From an uncultured Lachnospiraceae bacterium (GTDB lineage Bacteria; Bacillota; Clostridia; Lachnospirales; Lachnospiraceae): a DNA stretch of 64,000 bases. The stretch is from assembly GCA_910584785.1 (NCBI GenBank), contig CAJUDX010000005.1, forward strand, positions 1 through 64,000, in the 5' to 3' direction. Both the position numbers and the translations under genes were made by a program. Shown here in pieces: positions 7,883-16,212 of this stretch; the stretch's first letter is position 1, and each line of letters opens with the position of its first letter. Below the pieces are notes generated by a model. It was not told the DNA's origin, ran no database searches, and saw nothing but the letters and a program-made list of their open reading frames with translations.

Positions 7883-8025
7883 TGTTCTATGCAATCAGGA
7901 TAATTGACAAGCTGCAGCAGCATAGGGATACATGCTATTACATGAAGTCACACGGTTATACGCTTATCAAGCCGACGGCCCCAAACGGCTATCAGGCAAA
8001 TACCGGCAGTATCTGGATTCAGTAA
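7882..8025 (+). CDS. Possible 47-residue small protein overlapping the malic enzyme stop
   Basis: An ATG overlaps the malic enzyme stop as TAATG, which is the arrangement seen in translationally coupled genes. The frame stays open for 47 codons. The C-terminal half (MKSHGYTLIKPTAPNGY then QANTGSIWIQ) has a natural-looking composition and may be a remnant of a larger protein. There is no separate ribosome binding site and I recognise no family, so this is a weak call. Confidence 0.25.
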   Translation: MFYAIRIIDKLQQHRDTCYYMKSHGYTLIKPTAPNGYQANTGSIWIQ

Positions 8026-8032
8026 ATGGGTA

Positions 8033-8061
8033 TTGCTTTTTCTGTAAATGTACGTTATAAT
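8033..8061 (+). promoter_or_regulatory. Promoter of ridA
   Basis: TTGCTT (8033-8038) and a perfect TATAAT (8056-8061) are separated by 17 bases, about 90 bases before the ridA ATG. Confidence 0.75.
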
Positions 8062-8153
8062 AAATGCATCATGCATCACGTGTAGTTCTTTTATCTTCTT
8101 AGTTTTATTGGCATTTTATTCATTATTTATTTTTAATTCAGGAGGAACAAAAC

Positions 8154-8534
8154 ATGAAGAAAATTTTTGCAACCACCAATGCACCAGGCGCTATCGGACC
8201 ATATTCCCAGGCAGTACAGGCAGGAAACGTAGTATTTGTATCCGGTCAGCTTCCCATCGATCCGGCAACCGGAAACTTTGCCGGGGATGATATCAAATCC
8301 CAGACCCGTCAGTCCTTAACCAATATTAAGAACATCCTTGCCAGCGAAGGTATCGAGATGAGCCAGATTCTCCGCACAGGTGTTTTCTTAAAAGATATGA
8401 ACATGTTTGCTGATATGAATGCAGTATACGGTGAATTTTTCGAAGGCGATTACCCGGCAAGAGCTGCTGTGGAAGTAGCGCGCCTGCCAAAGGATGCACT
8501 GGTTGAGATCGAAGCTGTCGCTTATGTTAAATAA
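8154..8534 (+). CDS. ridA: RidA family reactive intermediate deaminase
   Basis: A 126-residue RidA/YjgF protein, which hydrolyses reactive enamine/imine intermediates such as 2-aminoacrylate formed by PLP enzymes. Signature stretches include APGAIGPYSQAV near the start, FVSGQLPIDPATG, and the C-terminal YPARAAVEVARLPKDALVEI, containing the conserved Arg that binds substrate carboxylate. AGGAGG lies seven bases before the ATG and the length is standard. It stands as a single gene with its own promoter and is followed by a strong hairpin. Confidence 0.97.
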   Translation: MKKIFATTNAPGAIGPYSQAVQAGNVVFVSGQLPIDPATGNFAGDDIKSQTRQSLTNIKNILASEGIEMSQILRTGVFLKDMNMFADMNAVYGEFFEGDYPARAAVEVARLPKDALVEIEAVAYVK

Positions 8535-8559
8535 AAATCAGAATATATTCTAAAACACA

Positions 8560-8597
8560 GTAGGAGGGACACTCTATTTAAAAAATGTCCCTCCTAC
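8560..8597. terminator. Perfect 12-bp hairpin between ridA and glnN 3' ends
   Basis: GTAGGAGGGACA (8560-8571) pairs perfectly with TGTCCCTCCTAC (8586-8597) around a 14-nt A/T-rich loop. It lies 25 bases after the ridA stop. Neither strand has a classical T tract right after the stem, so the terminator call is from position and stem strength. The stem contains a Shine-Dalgarno-like AGGAGGG on both strands. Confidence 0.5.
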
Positions 8598-8604
8598 AAC
8601 AATG

Positions 8605-8739
8605 TTACAGGAAATTCGGAATACTCAAAGGGCACAATGTCCGCTCCGCTACTTCCTCATATCCCCTATGCTGCTTCCGCAGCTTATCTGATGGAGCACC
8701 CAACCCAACCTGACTGGGGCAAATCTCCCAACGCACCAC
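8605..8739 (-). other. Structured 3' region with a possible 44-codon frame
   Basis: Between glnN and the hairpin, the minus strand carries a GTG-started frame of 44 codons ending CPLSIPNFL, without a ribosome binding site. The same stretch contains a GCTGC-GGAA-GCAGC stem with a GNRA-type tetraloop, more typical of a structured RNA. It could be a small RNA, a glnN 3' element or a short gene; I cannot decide. Confidence 0.25.
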
Positions 8740-8804
8740 TTTTGTCTTTATGACTTAGAAACGGGGGACTTCTTTGATAGGTTAACCATTATCGCAAAAC
8801 CATA

Positions 8805-10922
8805 TTAAACTTCAAAAATCAAATCCCCATAGCTTGGCATCGGCCACAATTCTTTATCGACAATCATCTCCAGGCGATCTACCGGGGCACGCAGAGCTTC
8901 CATAGCGGGAACAACCTGGCGGTGGTAAAAGAGCGCCTGTTCACGTCCCTGTTCCATCGTACATGCCAAATCATCCAGTTCAATCAGCTTTGCCAGCGCA
9001 GCCTTTGTTGCACAGAGAAGTTCGGATGCTTCCATAATCATTTCATTCTGTACACTCACATCTGCTGCCGGACACGCAGAAACTACGGCGGTAAGGGATT
9101 TTGCCAGCTTGGTCACATACTGAATCACCGCGGGGATAAACTGTTTGCTTGCCATATCAATCATTGTCCTTGCTTCAATATTAATAATTTTGGCATAGGT
9201 TTCATATTCAATTTCAGCGCGGGATTCCAGTTCAGCACGAGTAAATACATTAAATTCTTCAAAGAGCTTTACTGCCTTTTCAGTCGTCAGTGCAGGGATG
9301 GAATCCACCATGGCGCGGATATTGGGAAGGCCTTTTTCTTTGGCTTCCTCCACCCATGCATCTGAATAACCATTGCCATTAAAGATAATCCGCCTGTGTT
9401 TGGCAAGCATTTCTTTAATTAAATCATGGACAGCCAGTTCAAAGTTTTCTGCCTTTTCCAGAACATCGGCTGCTTCCTTAAACGCTTCCGCCACAATGGT
9501 ATTCAGCACCACATTGGGCGAGGAAATGGAATCCGCGGAGCCAACCATGCGAAATTCAAATTTATTCCCGGTAAAGGCAAAGGGTGAGGTGCGGTTTCTG
9601 TCGGTGGCATCCTTATCCAAATCCGGCAATGTCGCCACACCCGTCATCAGTTTGCCGCCCTGGATGGAGTGTGTCGCCTCCCCTGTACTGCAGAGCTGGT
9701 CAATAACATCCTCCAGCTGTTCGCCCAGGAAGATCGAGATAATGGCAGGCGGCGCCTCATTTGCCCCCAGACGGTGGTCATTGCCCACGTCGGCAGCAGA
9801 CTGGCGCAGGAGATCGGCGTGGATATCCACTGCCTTTAAGATACAGGCCAGCACCAGAAGAAACTGAATATTTTCATGGGGAGTTTCTCCGGGATTAAGC
9901 ATATTAATACCATCATCGGTAATAATCGACCAGTTGTTATGCTTACCGGAACCATTCACCCCGGCAAAGGGCTTTTCGTGGAGAAGGCAGGTCAGGCCAC
10001 GGCGCTCGGCAACCTTTTTTAGGGTTTCCATCACCATCTGGTTATGATCGACAGCCAGGTTCGCTTCCGCATAAATCGGCGCAAGCTCATGCTGTGCGGG
10101 GGCAGCTTCATTATGCTGCGTTTTTGCGGACACACCTAGCTTCCACAGTTCCTGATTGACCTCCCGCATAAACGCGCCTACGCGCTCACGGATCGTACCA
10201 AAGTAATGATCCCCCATTTCCTGTCCCTTGGGTGGCATCGCACCGAATAAGGTTCTTCCCGTATAGATTAAGTCCTTCCGCTGGCGGTATTTCTCCCGAT
10301 CCACCAGGAAATATTCCTGTTCTGCACCCACGGAAGGGATGACTTTTTTCGATGTCGTATTGCCAAACAGCCGAAGAATCCGAAGCGACTGCTGATCGAG
10401 CGCCTGCATCGAGCGAAGCAGCGGCGTCTTTTTATCCAGGGCTTCCCCGGTATAAGAGCAGAATGCGGTCGGAATACATAAGGTAACACCGGCGGCATCT
10501 TCCTTTAAAAACGCCGGCGAAGTGCAGTCCCAGGTGGTATAACCCCTGGCTTCAAAAGTAGCCCTAAGCCCCCCGGAAGGGAAGGATGATGCATCGGATT
10601 CCCCCTTAATCAGTTCCTTTCCCGAAAATTCCAGCATAATTTTCCCGGTGGAATCCGGCGCCGAAATAAAGGAATCATGCTTTTCTGCGGTAACTCCAGT
10701 CAATGGCTGAAACCAGTGCGTATAATGGGTCGCCCCATGCTCAATCGCCCACTCCTTCATCGCCTGGGCAACAGAATCTGCAATCCCAGGTTCCAGTTCT
10801 GTCCCCTCTACGATGGTTTTTCTTAGTTTCTTATAAACACTTTTTGGCAGACGTTCCCGCATCACTGCGTCATTAAACACATTCGCGCCGAAGATCTCCG
10901 CCACATTTACCTTTTCGCTCAT
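8805..10922 (-). CDS. glnN: Glutamine synthetase type III
   Basis: A 705-residue GSIII enzyme that makes glutamine from glutamate, ammonia and ATP. It is far longer than the 440-470 residues of GSI, as this class should be. Visible family stretches include HWFQPLTG with [10 protein letters not shown] early, [30 protein letters not shown], and [10 protein letters not shown], carrying active-site Glu and His metal ligands. I choose ATG 10922 ([18 protein letters not shown]) with GAGG upstream; an in-frame TTG at 10958 has no support. A promoter lies 40 bases upstream and no GlnR site was recognised. Confidence 0.96.
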   Translation of the reverse strand: MSEKVNVAEIFGANVFNDAVMRERLPKSVYKKLRKTIVEGTELEPGIADSVAQAMKEWAIEHGATHYTHWFQPLTGVTAEKHDSFISAPDSTGKIMLEFSGKELIKGESDASSFPSGGLRATFEARGYTTWDCTSPAFLKEDAAGVTLCIPTAFCSYTGEALDKKTPLLRSMQALDQQSLRILRLFGNTTSKKVIPSVGAEQEYFLVDREKYRQRKDLIYTGRTLFGAMPPKGQEMGDHYFGTIRERVGAFMREVNQELWKLGVSAKTQHNEAAPAQHELAPIYAEANLAVDHNQMVMETLKKVAERRGLTCLLHEKPFAGVNGSGKHNNWSIITDDGINMLNPGETPHENIQFLLVLACILKAVDIHADLLRQSAADVGNDHRLGANEAPPAIISIFLGEQLEDVIDQLCSTGEATHSIQGGKLMTGVATLPDLDKDATDRNRTSPFAFTGNKFEFRMVGSADSISSPNVVLNTIVAEAFKEAADVLEKAENFELAVHDLIKEMLAKHRRIIFNGNGYSDAWVEEAKEKGLPNIRAMVDSIPALTTEKAVKLFEEFNVFTRAELESRAEIEYETYAKIINIEARTMIDMASKQFIPAVIQYVTKLAKSLTAVVSACPAADVSVQNEMIMEASELLCATKAALAKLIELDDLACTMEQGREQALFYHRQVVPAMEALRAPVDRLEMIVDKELWPMPSYGDLIFEV

Positions 10923-10961
10923 GAACGTTTTATCCTCTCTTTTTGATGGAAGTTTCAACCT

Positions 10962-10990
10962 ATTCTACTCGCTTTGCGAGAAATTGTAAA
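10962..10990 (-). promoter_or_regulatory. glnN promoter with a palindromic spacer
   Basis: Minus-strand TTTACA (10990-10985) and TAGAAT (10967-10962) are 17 bases apart. The spacer contains the palindrome CTCGC-TTT-GCGAG, centred between the two boxes, a possible operator. Confidence 0.6.
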
Positions 10991-11027
10991 GTCCTTTTCC
11001 AAACCAGTTCCCCTATAAACTTTTTGA

Positions 11028-11126
11028 TATGCCCCGCTTATGCCACCACCATAAATAAAAGTCTGCTGGGCGCACTTGGAATACCTGAACTAAGACCGCC
11101 AAATCGGCGGTGGACTTTCACAGTAA
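11028..11126 (-). repeat. Dispersed structured repeat, copy A
   Basis: On the minus strand this copy begins TTACTGTGAAAGTCCACCGC and carries the hairpin ACCGCC/GGCGGT (with different loop bases), then the shared TTCAGGTATTCCAAG and CCCAGCAGAC blocks. It matches the tandem units at 13774-13987 with scattered substitutions, many in loops. It lies between the glnN promoter and the fba terminator. Confidence 0.75.
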
Positions 11127-11160
11127 AAAAAGCGCCCCCTTTTCAGGGAAACGCCTTTTC
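11124..11160 (-). terminator. Terminator of fba
   Basis: On the minus strand a GC-rich imperfect stem (GGCGTTTCCC pairing with GGGGGCGC) is followed by seven T. It lies about 45 bases after the fba stop codon. Confidence 0.65.
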
Positions 11161-11203
11161 CTGTTTTATCATGCTGATTTCGGCTGCAGACAGCCGCAAC
11201 TTC

Positions 11204-12067
11204 TTATGCCTTGCCAACCGAACCAAACAATTCCATCTTCTCTTTTACCGTTGCCTTGATAGCTTCGGTGCCAGGAGCCAGAAGCTTTCTTGGGTCAAAT
11301 CCCTTGCCCTGCTGATCCTTCCCTGCCTCAACATATGCACGGGTAGCTGCTGCAAAGGAAAGCTGGCACTCGGTATTTACATTAATCTTTGCTACGCCAA
11401 GGCTGATGGCCTTCTTAATCATATCTTCCGGGATTCCGGTTCCGCCGTGAAGTACTAACGGCATATCGCCAACCTTTTCATTAACAGCTGCCAGGGTTTC
11501 AAAGCTTAAACCAGGCCAGTTCTCAGGATATTTTCCATGGATATTGCCAATGCCTGCTGCCAGCATATCTACTCCAAGATCAGCAATCTGCTTGCACTCG
11601 TTAGGATCTGCACACTCGCCAAGACCTACCACGCCGTCTTCCTCGCCGCCGATAGAGCCAACCTCTGCCTCGATGGACAGGCCCAGCTGATGAGCCACAT
11701 GAACCAGTTCCGTGGTCTTTTCTACGTTCTCAGCGATTGGATAATGAGAGCCGTCAAACATAATGGAGGAGAAACCTGCCTTGATGCACTTATAGCAGCC
11801 GTCATAGGTACCGTGATCCAGGTGAAGCGCTACCGGAACCGTAATATTCAGCTCGCTGATCATCGCCTTAACCATAGCAGCAACCGTTCCGAAACCGGTC
11901 ATATACTTGCCTGCACCCTCGGATACGCCTAAGATAACCGGAGATTTCAATTCTTCTGCCGTCAGAAGAACAGCCTTCGTCCACTCCAGGTTGTTGATAT
12001 TAAACTGACCTACGGCATACTTTCCTTCTCTTGCCTTCTGAAGCATTTCTTTTGCGGAAACTAACAT
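11204..12067 (-). CDS. fba: Class II fructose-1,6-bisphosphate aldolase
   Basis: A 287-residue zinc-dependent aldolase cleaving fructose-1,6-bisphosphate into dihydroxyacetone phosphate and glyceraldehyde-3-phosphate in glycolysis. The zinc and catalytic motif VALHLDHGTYDGC (about 80-92), the second zinc region IGNIHGKYP, and the phosphate-binding LVLHGGTGIPED and KINVNTE segments are all present. AGGAGG precedes the ATG. Tagatose or ketose-bisphosphate aldolases of the same family are close relatives, but the length and the motif set fit the fructose enzyme best. It is a single-gene unit with its own promoter and terminator. Confidence 0.93.
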   Translation of the reverse strand: MLVSAKEMLQKAREGKYAVGQFNINNLEWTKAVLLTAEELKSPVILGVSEGAGKYMTGFGTVAAMVKAMISELNITVPVALHLDHGTYDGCYKCIKAGFSSIMFDGSHYPIAENVEKTTELVHVAHQLGLSIEAEVGSIGGEEDGVVGLGECADPNECKQIADLGVDMLAAGIGNIHGKYPENWPGLSFETLAAVNEKVGDMPLVLHGGTGIPEDMIKKAISLGVAKINVNTECQLSFAAATRAYVEAGKDQQGKGFDPRKLLAPGTEAIKATVKEKMELFGSVGKA

Positions 12068-12127
12068 GTCAATTCCTCCTGTTAAAAAAATTTATTCATT
12101 ATTCAGTAAATAATGTCCCTGCCCTTC

Positions 12128-12156
12128 ATTATAGCTTATTTTCTTCAAAATGGAAA
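12128..12156 (-). promoter_or_regulatory. Promoter of fba
   Basis: Minus-strand TTTCCA (12156-12151) and perfect TATAAT (12133-12128) with a 17-base spacer, about 60 bases upstream of the fba start. Confidence 0.7.
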
Positions 12157-12197
12157 GCGTTTTTTTGGGTTCTTTTTTCGTGAAATTGACGAAATTG

Positions 12198-13685
12198 TTA
12201 TCCTTTTAAAATATCCATAACTTCCGCTTTCATCCCCTCAACTTCACATTCCCGGCTATGGCGGATGGGGGCAGTGCGGATTTCTTCTACTGCCTTGGGT
12301 ATATCGGTTCTGGAAAGTGCGCTCATCTCGTCAATCAGGGCAAATTCTTCCTTCCCTTCCTGCGTGCCTGCAATGGCTTCCATAACACTGTGGGAGAACT
12401 TATAGGGGCTTGCCGTAGAAACAATCACGGTTTTCGTCCTGTCCCCGGTTTCCTTCACATATTTCTGATAAACCGCAGAGGCCACGCTGGTGTGGGTATC
12501 CATCAAATACCCCATATCGGTAAACACCCGCTTGATTTCTTCTGCATTTTCCTCCTGGGAAGCAAAATTTCCCCAGAAATCCGCCATTGCTTCGCGCATC
12601 CTGGGTGTAACTGTATAACTTCCCTTCTGGGAAAGTTCTGCCATTAAAGCTTTATTCGCCTGGGCATCACAGCCCGCACTTAAATAAATCAAGCGCTCTA
12701 AGTTGCTGGAAATTAAAATATCCATCGAAGGAGATGAAGTCAGCATAAATTCACGGTTCCGGTCATAGATTCCTGTGCGGAAAAAGTCATATAACACTTT
12801 ATTGTCGTTTGACGCACAGATTAGCTTTCCAATCGGAAGGCCCATCTTCTTGGCAAAATAGGCAGCAAGGATATTGCCGAAATTTCCGGTAGGAACAACC
12901 ACATTGATGTTCTCCCCGGCAGCAATCTCTTCATTTGCCAGAAGTTTTGCATAAGCATAGACATAGTAAACCACCTGGGGAACCAGACGACCGATATTAA
13001 TGGAATTTGCCGAGGAAAACTGGAATCCCTCTGCAGCAAGTTCTTCTTTCAGTTCCTGGTCATTAAACAGCTTTTTCACCCCGGTCTGCGCATCATCAAA
13101 ATTTCCGTGGATTGCCACAACACAGGTATTTTCTCCCTTTTGTGTCCTCATCTGCAGTTCCTGAATACGGCTTACCCCATCCTTGGGGTAAAAAACAATA
13201 ATCCTCGTCCCCGCAACATCGGCAAACCCTGCCATCGCTGCCTTCCCGGTATCGCCGGAGGTTGCCGTTAAAATCACAATCTCTTTATCCACATGATTTT
13301 TCTTTGCTGCCACAGTCATCAGGTGTGGCAGGATAGAAAGCGCCATGTCCTTAAAGGCAATCGTGCTTCCATGAAAAAGTTCCAGGAAATAGGCGTCGCC
13401 AACCTTCGCCAGCGGTGCTATCTCTTCAGATTCAAACTTGCTGTCATACGCCCTGGCAATACAGGTTTTTAATTCCTCTTCTGTGTAATCGGTAAGAAAG
13501 AGCTTCATCACCTCATACGCTGTCTCCTGATAATTCATCGCAGCAAACTCTTCCAGTTTTTTATCAAATTCAGGGATTCTCTCCGGCATAAACAGACCGC
13601 CGTCCTCTGCCAGCCCCTGCAAAATTGCCTGGGATGCCGTAATATTATGCTGCCCTCCCCGGCTGCTTTGATATAATAATTCCAT
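12198..13685 (-). CDS. thrC: Threonine synthase
   Basis: A 495-residue PLP enzyme converting O-phosphohomoserine to threonine. The N terminus MELLYQSSRGGQHNITASQAILQGLAEDGGLFMPE is typical of the long (yeast/E. coli-like) class. The PLP lysine lies in STIAFKDMALSILPHL and the phosphate-binding loop in ILTATSGDTGKAAM. I choose ATG 13685, with GAAGGA upstream; the frame is open 35 codons further upstream, but that part runs through the promoter region. The gene stands alone. Its putative -35 box is contributed by the edge of a repeat copy. Confidence 0.96.
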   Translation of the reverse strand: MELLYQSSRGGQHNITASQAILQGLAEDGGLFMPERIPEFDKKLEEFAAMNYQETAYEVMKLFLTDYTEEELKTCIARAYDSKFESEEIAPLAKVGDAYFLELFHGSTIAFKDMALSILPHLMTVAAKKNHVDKEIVILTATSGDTGKAAMAGFADVAGTRIIVFYPKDGVSRIQELQMRTQKGENTCVVAIHGNFDDAQTGVKKLFNDQELKEELAAEGFQFSSANSINIGRLVPQVVYYVYAYAKLLANEEIAAGENINVVVPTGNFGNILAAYFAKKMGLPIGKLICASNDNKVLYDFFRTGIYDRNREFMLTSSPSMDILISSNLERLIYLSAGCDAQANKALMAELSQKGSYTVTPRMREAMADFWGNFASQEENAEEIKRVFTDMGYLMDTHTSVASAVYQKYVKETGDRTKTVIVSTASPYKFSHSVMEAIAGTQEGKEEFALIDEMSALSRTDIPKAVEEIRTAPIRHSRECEVEGMKAEVMDILKG

Positions 13686-13754
13686 ATACTTTTCCTTCTT
13701 TCTTTTGCACGCTTTTCCAAGCATTTTCTTCAAACCTTTTAAGTCTGTTTCCCA

Positions 13755-13783
13755 TATACAAATAGCCTCAGCTTTACTGTAAA
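13755..13783 (-). promoter_or_regulatory. Possible thrC promoter using a repeat edge
   Basis: Minus-strand TTTACA (13783-13778) and TGTATA (13760-13755) are 17 bases apart. The -35 box lies inside the end of the 107-bp repeat unit that starts at 13774. The -10 box is a weak match, so this is a moderate call. Confidence 0.45.
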
Positions 13784-13880
13784 AGTTCACCGCCGATCAG
13801 GCGGTTTAAATTCAGGTATTCCAAGTGTGCCCAGCAGACGTTTATTTGCGGTGGTACGACCGCTTGTGGGCACATGAAGG
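13774..13880 (+). repeat. Dispersed structured repeat, copy B (107 bp)
   Basis: First of two head-to-tail 107-bp units. It begins TTACTGTAAAAGTTCACC and contains two hairpins: ACCGCC/GGCGGT, then a longer TGTGCCCA...TGGGCACA stem enclosing GCGGT...ACCGC. It matches copy A and part of copy D. Confidence 0.9.
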
Positions 13881-13987
13881 TTACTGTAAAAGTTCACCGC
13901 CGATCAGGCGGTTTAAGTTCAGGTATTCCAAGTGTGCCCAGCAGACGTTTATTTGCGGTGGTACGACCGCTTGTGGGCACATGAAGA
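13881..13987 (+). repeat. Dispersed structured repeat, copy C (107 bp)
   Basis: Second tandem unit, nearly identical to the preceding one (I count two substitutions). The next bases restart TTACTG at 13988, marking the unit boundary. The stretch 13988-14080 up to the helicase gene holds nothing else I can support. Confidence 0.9.
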
Positions 13988-14080
13988 TTACTGAACAAAG
14001 TTTAACATATTTTATTTCTGTATGCAACCTAAAAAACAGATAGAAAAAGACAAACCTACATGGCATCTCCGACCCTAAAA

Positions 14081-16075
14081 TCAGACATGCCGCCGCAGCC
14101 GCCCCGCATGGGAAAGGCGGGAAGAATATCGTGCACTGCCGTTCCTTCCCCGCTCAAAACACCTCTCGCAAATGGAAAACCCATAATTCCATGGAAGTTC
14201 GCGGTTGCATATGCTGCATTTGCGGGAATAGCTGGTACATTCCATCTTTAAAATCCGGCTGATTTCCTCTTCCGTCTGCCGCCGCTCCTCGGTCAGATTT
14301 TCCAGCTGAATCGGCAGCTTTACCTTGCGGGAAAACTGGAAATATAAATCCAGCATCTTATAATAGCTCTCCAATGCATACAAATCATCGCCCGGACTGT
14401 AGGGAAATTCCAGTTCATCTGCCTCCCGGTATTCCAGGCAGTAATCCCTCCATAAATCCATAACCAGCTTATTATTAATATCCACAGCACAGGTAATCAG
14501 CTTATAAATTTCTTCTTTGGCAAACTCCTCCATATGTCCGCTGTGGACGGACAAAAACCCCTGATACAGAGAAAGAAGCTCGTCCACTTCCATTTTTTGA
14601 TAAATAGCAGGGGCTTCCATATCTGCCCATATTTTAATTAAACTGTCAATATCCGCCGGCAGTGGAAGAAGCTGTTCAGGAAATCCGATATAGGCCTTCA
14701 GCAGAGGAATCGGCAGCCTGCCAAGTCCGTCCTCAATCAGTTCAATATTTTCCACTGCTGCCACAAAACCTTCCTCATACAATCCAAATCGTCCGGCCCT
14801 TCCGGCTATCTGCTTAATCTCCCCCGGTTCCAAATCTCGCTTGCTCACCCCGTCAAACTTCTGTGTTTCCACAAAGACAATCCGTCGGATAGGCAGGTTC
14901 AGCCCCATCCCAATGGCATCCGTGCTGACCACCACCTCCGTCTCCTTCTCCAGAAAACGCCGGACCTGCTCTCTCCGGGTAGCCGGCGGCAGGCTTCCGT
15001 AGATCACACTGCAGCGCACCCCCTGTCCCTCCAGATGCGCCGCTAAAGCAAGCACGGACTTTTTCGAAAATACAATCAGGGCGTCGCCCTTCTTTAAATC
15101 ACTGATCAGGGAAAATAGCTTTCTTTCCACCGTCAGCCTGGTATTCCGCTTATGGCGGATAACGCGGTACTGATCGCCGCACCTCTTAATCATCTGCGTA
15201 ATAATTGACTCTGCCTCCGGTGCCATGCATAAATGAATTTCTTCTGCCCGAATCCCCAAAATCGCCCTAGTCCAGTTATGACCGCGGTAAGGGTCTCCCA
15301 CCATCTGGCACTCATCCACAACCACAATATCAAAGTATTCGTGATCATTAAGCATCTCCACCGTACAGGACTGGCATAAGGCCCCTGGCACTTCTATCGT
15401 CTCTTCCCCCGTAACCATCGAACACGGCAGCCCTTCCATATTACACTTATCATACACCTCCAGGGCAAGGAGACGCAGAGGGCCAAAATATGCGCCATGG
15501 CTGCACTGCTTTAAACGTTCAAGGGCATCGTGGGTCTTTCCGCTGTTCGTCGGGCCTACATGAAGGATAAATTTCCGCTTCATCTGCCGGGCCTCCGGGT
15601 ATTCCTCCTCCGGGCGCTGCTTAATGGATTCCCGAATCCCCTTCTGAATCGCCTTGGGTATATAAAACAGTTCATAGCCGCGCTCCAGCGAATTGGATAA
15701 AAGGTAACGCCTGATGCCCTGCATCCGCAAAACGCGCTCCAACTCCTCTAACGCAAGCTCCGGCAAAAACTCCAGGTCCTTAACTGCCAGGAAACGGCAA
15801 AACTCCTTCATTTTCCTTGTCCACTCTTTAATTTCCGCCCGCTGTTCCCTGGGTGCAGTCGTCTCTTTCCGCATCAGATAAGCACAAACCTTGGACAACA
15901 TGGCATGAATATCACTGAGTTCATTTGGCTTTCCAACATGCTTTAGCATTCCCTGGTTCAACTTTTTACAGCGCTTTTGCATCTCGACAAAGGTCATGGC
16001 ACGGTAGCGCTTATTTGTACTGCCAAAAAATAAATTCACATAAAAATCCGCTAAATAGCTTTCTGCTTCTGTCAT
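14081..16075 (-). CDS. Suv3-like ATP-dependent RNA helicase with C-terminal zinc-binding motif
   Basis: A 664-residue superfamily 2 helicase resembling mitochondrial Suv3. Walker A is GPTNSGKT (174-181), the DEAD-box equivalent is DECQ (254-257), and motif VI is QIAGRAGR (422-429). FVETQKFDG and KAYIGFPEQLL match the Suv3 core and its C-terminal domain. A C-terminal pair of CxxC motifs (Cys620/623 and Cys636/639) suggests a zinc ribbon followed by a basic tail. I choose ATG 16075, because a likely -10 box overlaps the upstream ATG and GGAG precedes this one. It probably acts in RNA unwinding or degradation; no nuclease partner is adjacent. Confidence 0.85.
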   Translation of the reverse strand: MTEAESYLADFYVNLFFGSTNKRYRAMTFVEMQKRCKKLNQGMLKHVGKPNELSDIHAMLSKVCAYLMRKETTAPREQRAEIKEWTRKMKEFCRFLAVKDLEFLPELALEELERVLRMQGIRRYLLSNSLERGYELFYIPKAIQKGIRESIKQRPEEEYPEARQMKRKFILHVGPTNSGKTHDALERLKQCSHGAYFGPLRLLALEVYDKCNMEGLPCSMVTGEETIEVPGALCQSCTVEMLNDHEYFDIVVVDECQMVGDPYRGHNWTRAILGIRAEEIHLCMAPEAESIITQMIKRCGDQYRVIRHKRNTRLTVERKLFSLISDLKKGDALIVFSKKSVLALAAHLEGQGVRCSVIYGSLPPATRREQVRRFLEKETEVVVSTDAIGMGLNLPIRRIVFVETQKFDGVSKRDLEPGEIKQIAGRAGRFGLYEEGFVAAVENIELIEDGLGRLPIPLLKAYIGFPEQLLPLPADIDSLIKIWADMEAPAIYQKMEVDELLSLYQGFLSVHSGHMEEFAKEEIYKLITCAVDINNKLVMDLWRDYCLEYREADELEFPYSPGDDLYALESYYKMLDLYFQFSRKVKLPIQLENLTEERRQTEEEISRILKMECTSYSRKCSICNRELPWNYGFSICERCFERGRNGSARYSSRLSHAGRLRRHV

Positions 16076-16112
16076 TCCTGTACTTTCTCCGTTCAAGTAA
16101 TCTCTGCCTGCT

Positions 16113-16121
16113 ATCATACCA
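16113..16121 (-). promoter_or_regulatory. Extended -10 element of the Suv3-like gene
   Basis: Minus-strand TGGTATGAT (16121-16113) is an extended -10 sequence about 40 bases upstream of the chosen start. No good -35 box is seen. It helps decide the start, since an in-frame ATG overlaps it. Confidence 0.5.
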
Positions 16122-16212
16122 CAATTTTCCCAAAAAAGATACTGGCAATCACGCACCGCCCACTGTCCTTTGCCATAAATTAGGGTAAATGCAAACACTC
16201 AGGCAGGTTTTT

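Noticed and set aside
13825..14043. Open frame spanning the tandem repeat units
   Set aside because: It repeats itself with the 107-bp DNA unit, and the conserved features are base-paired stems, not codons.
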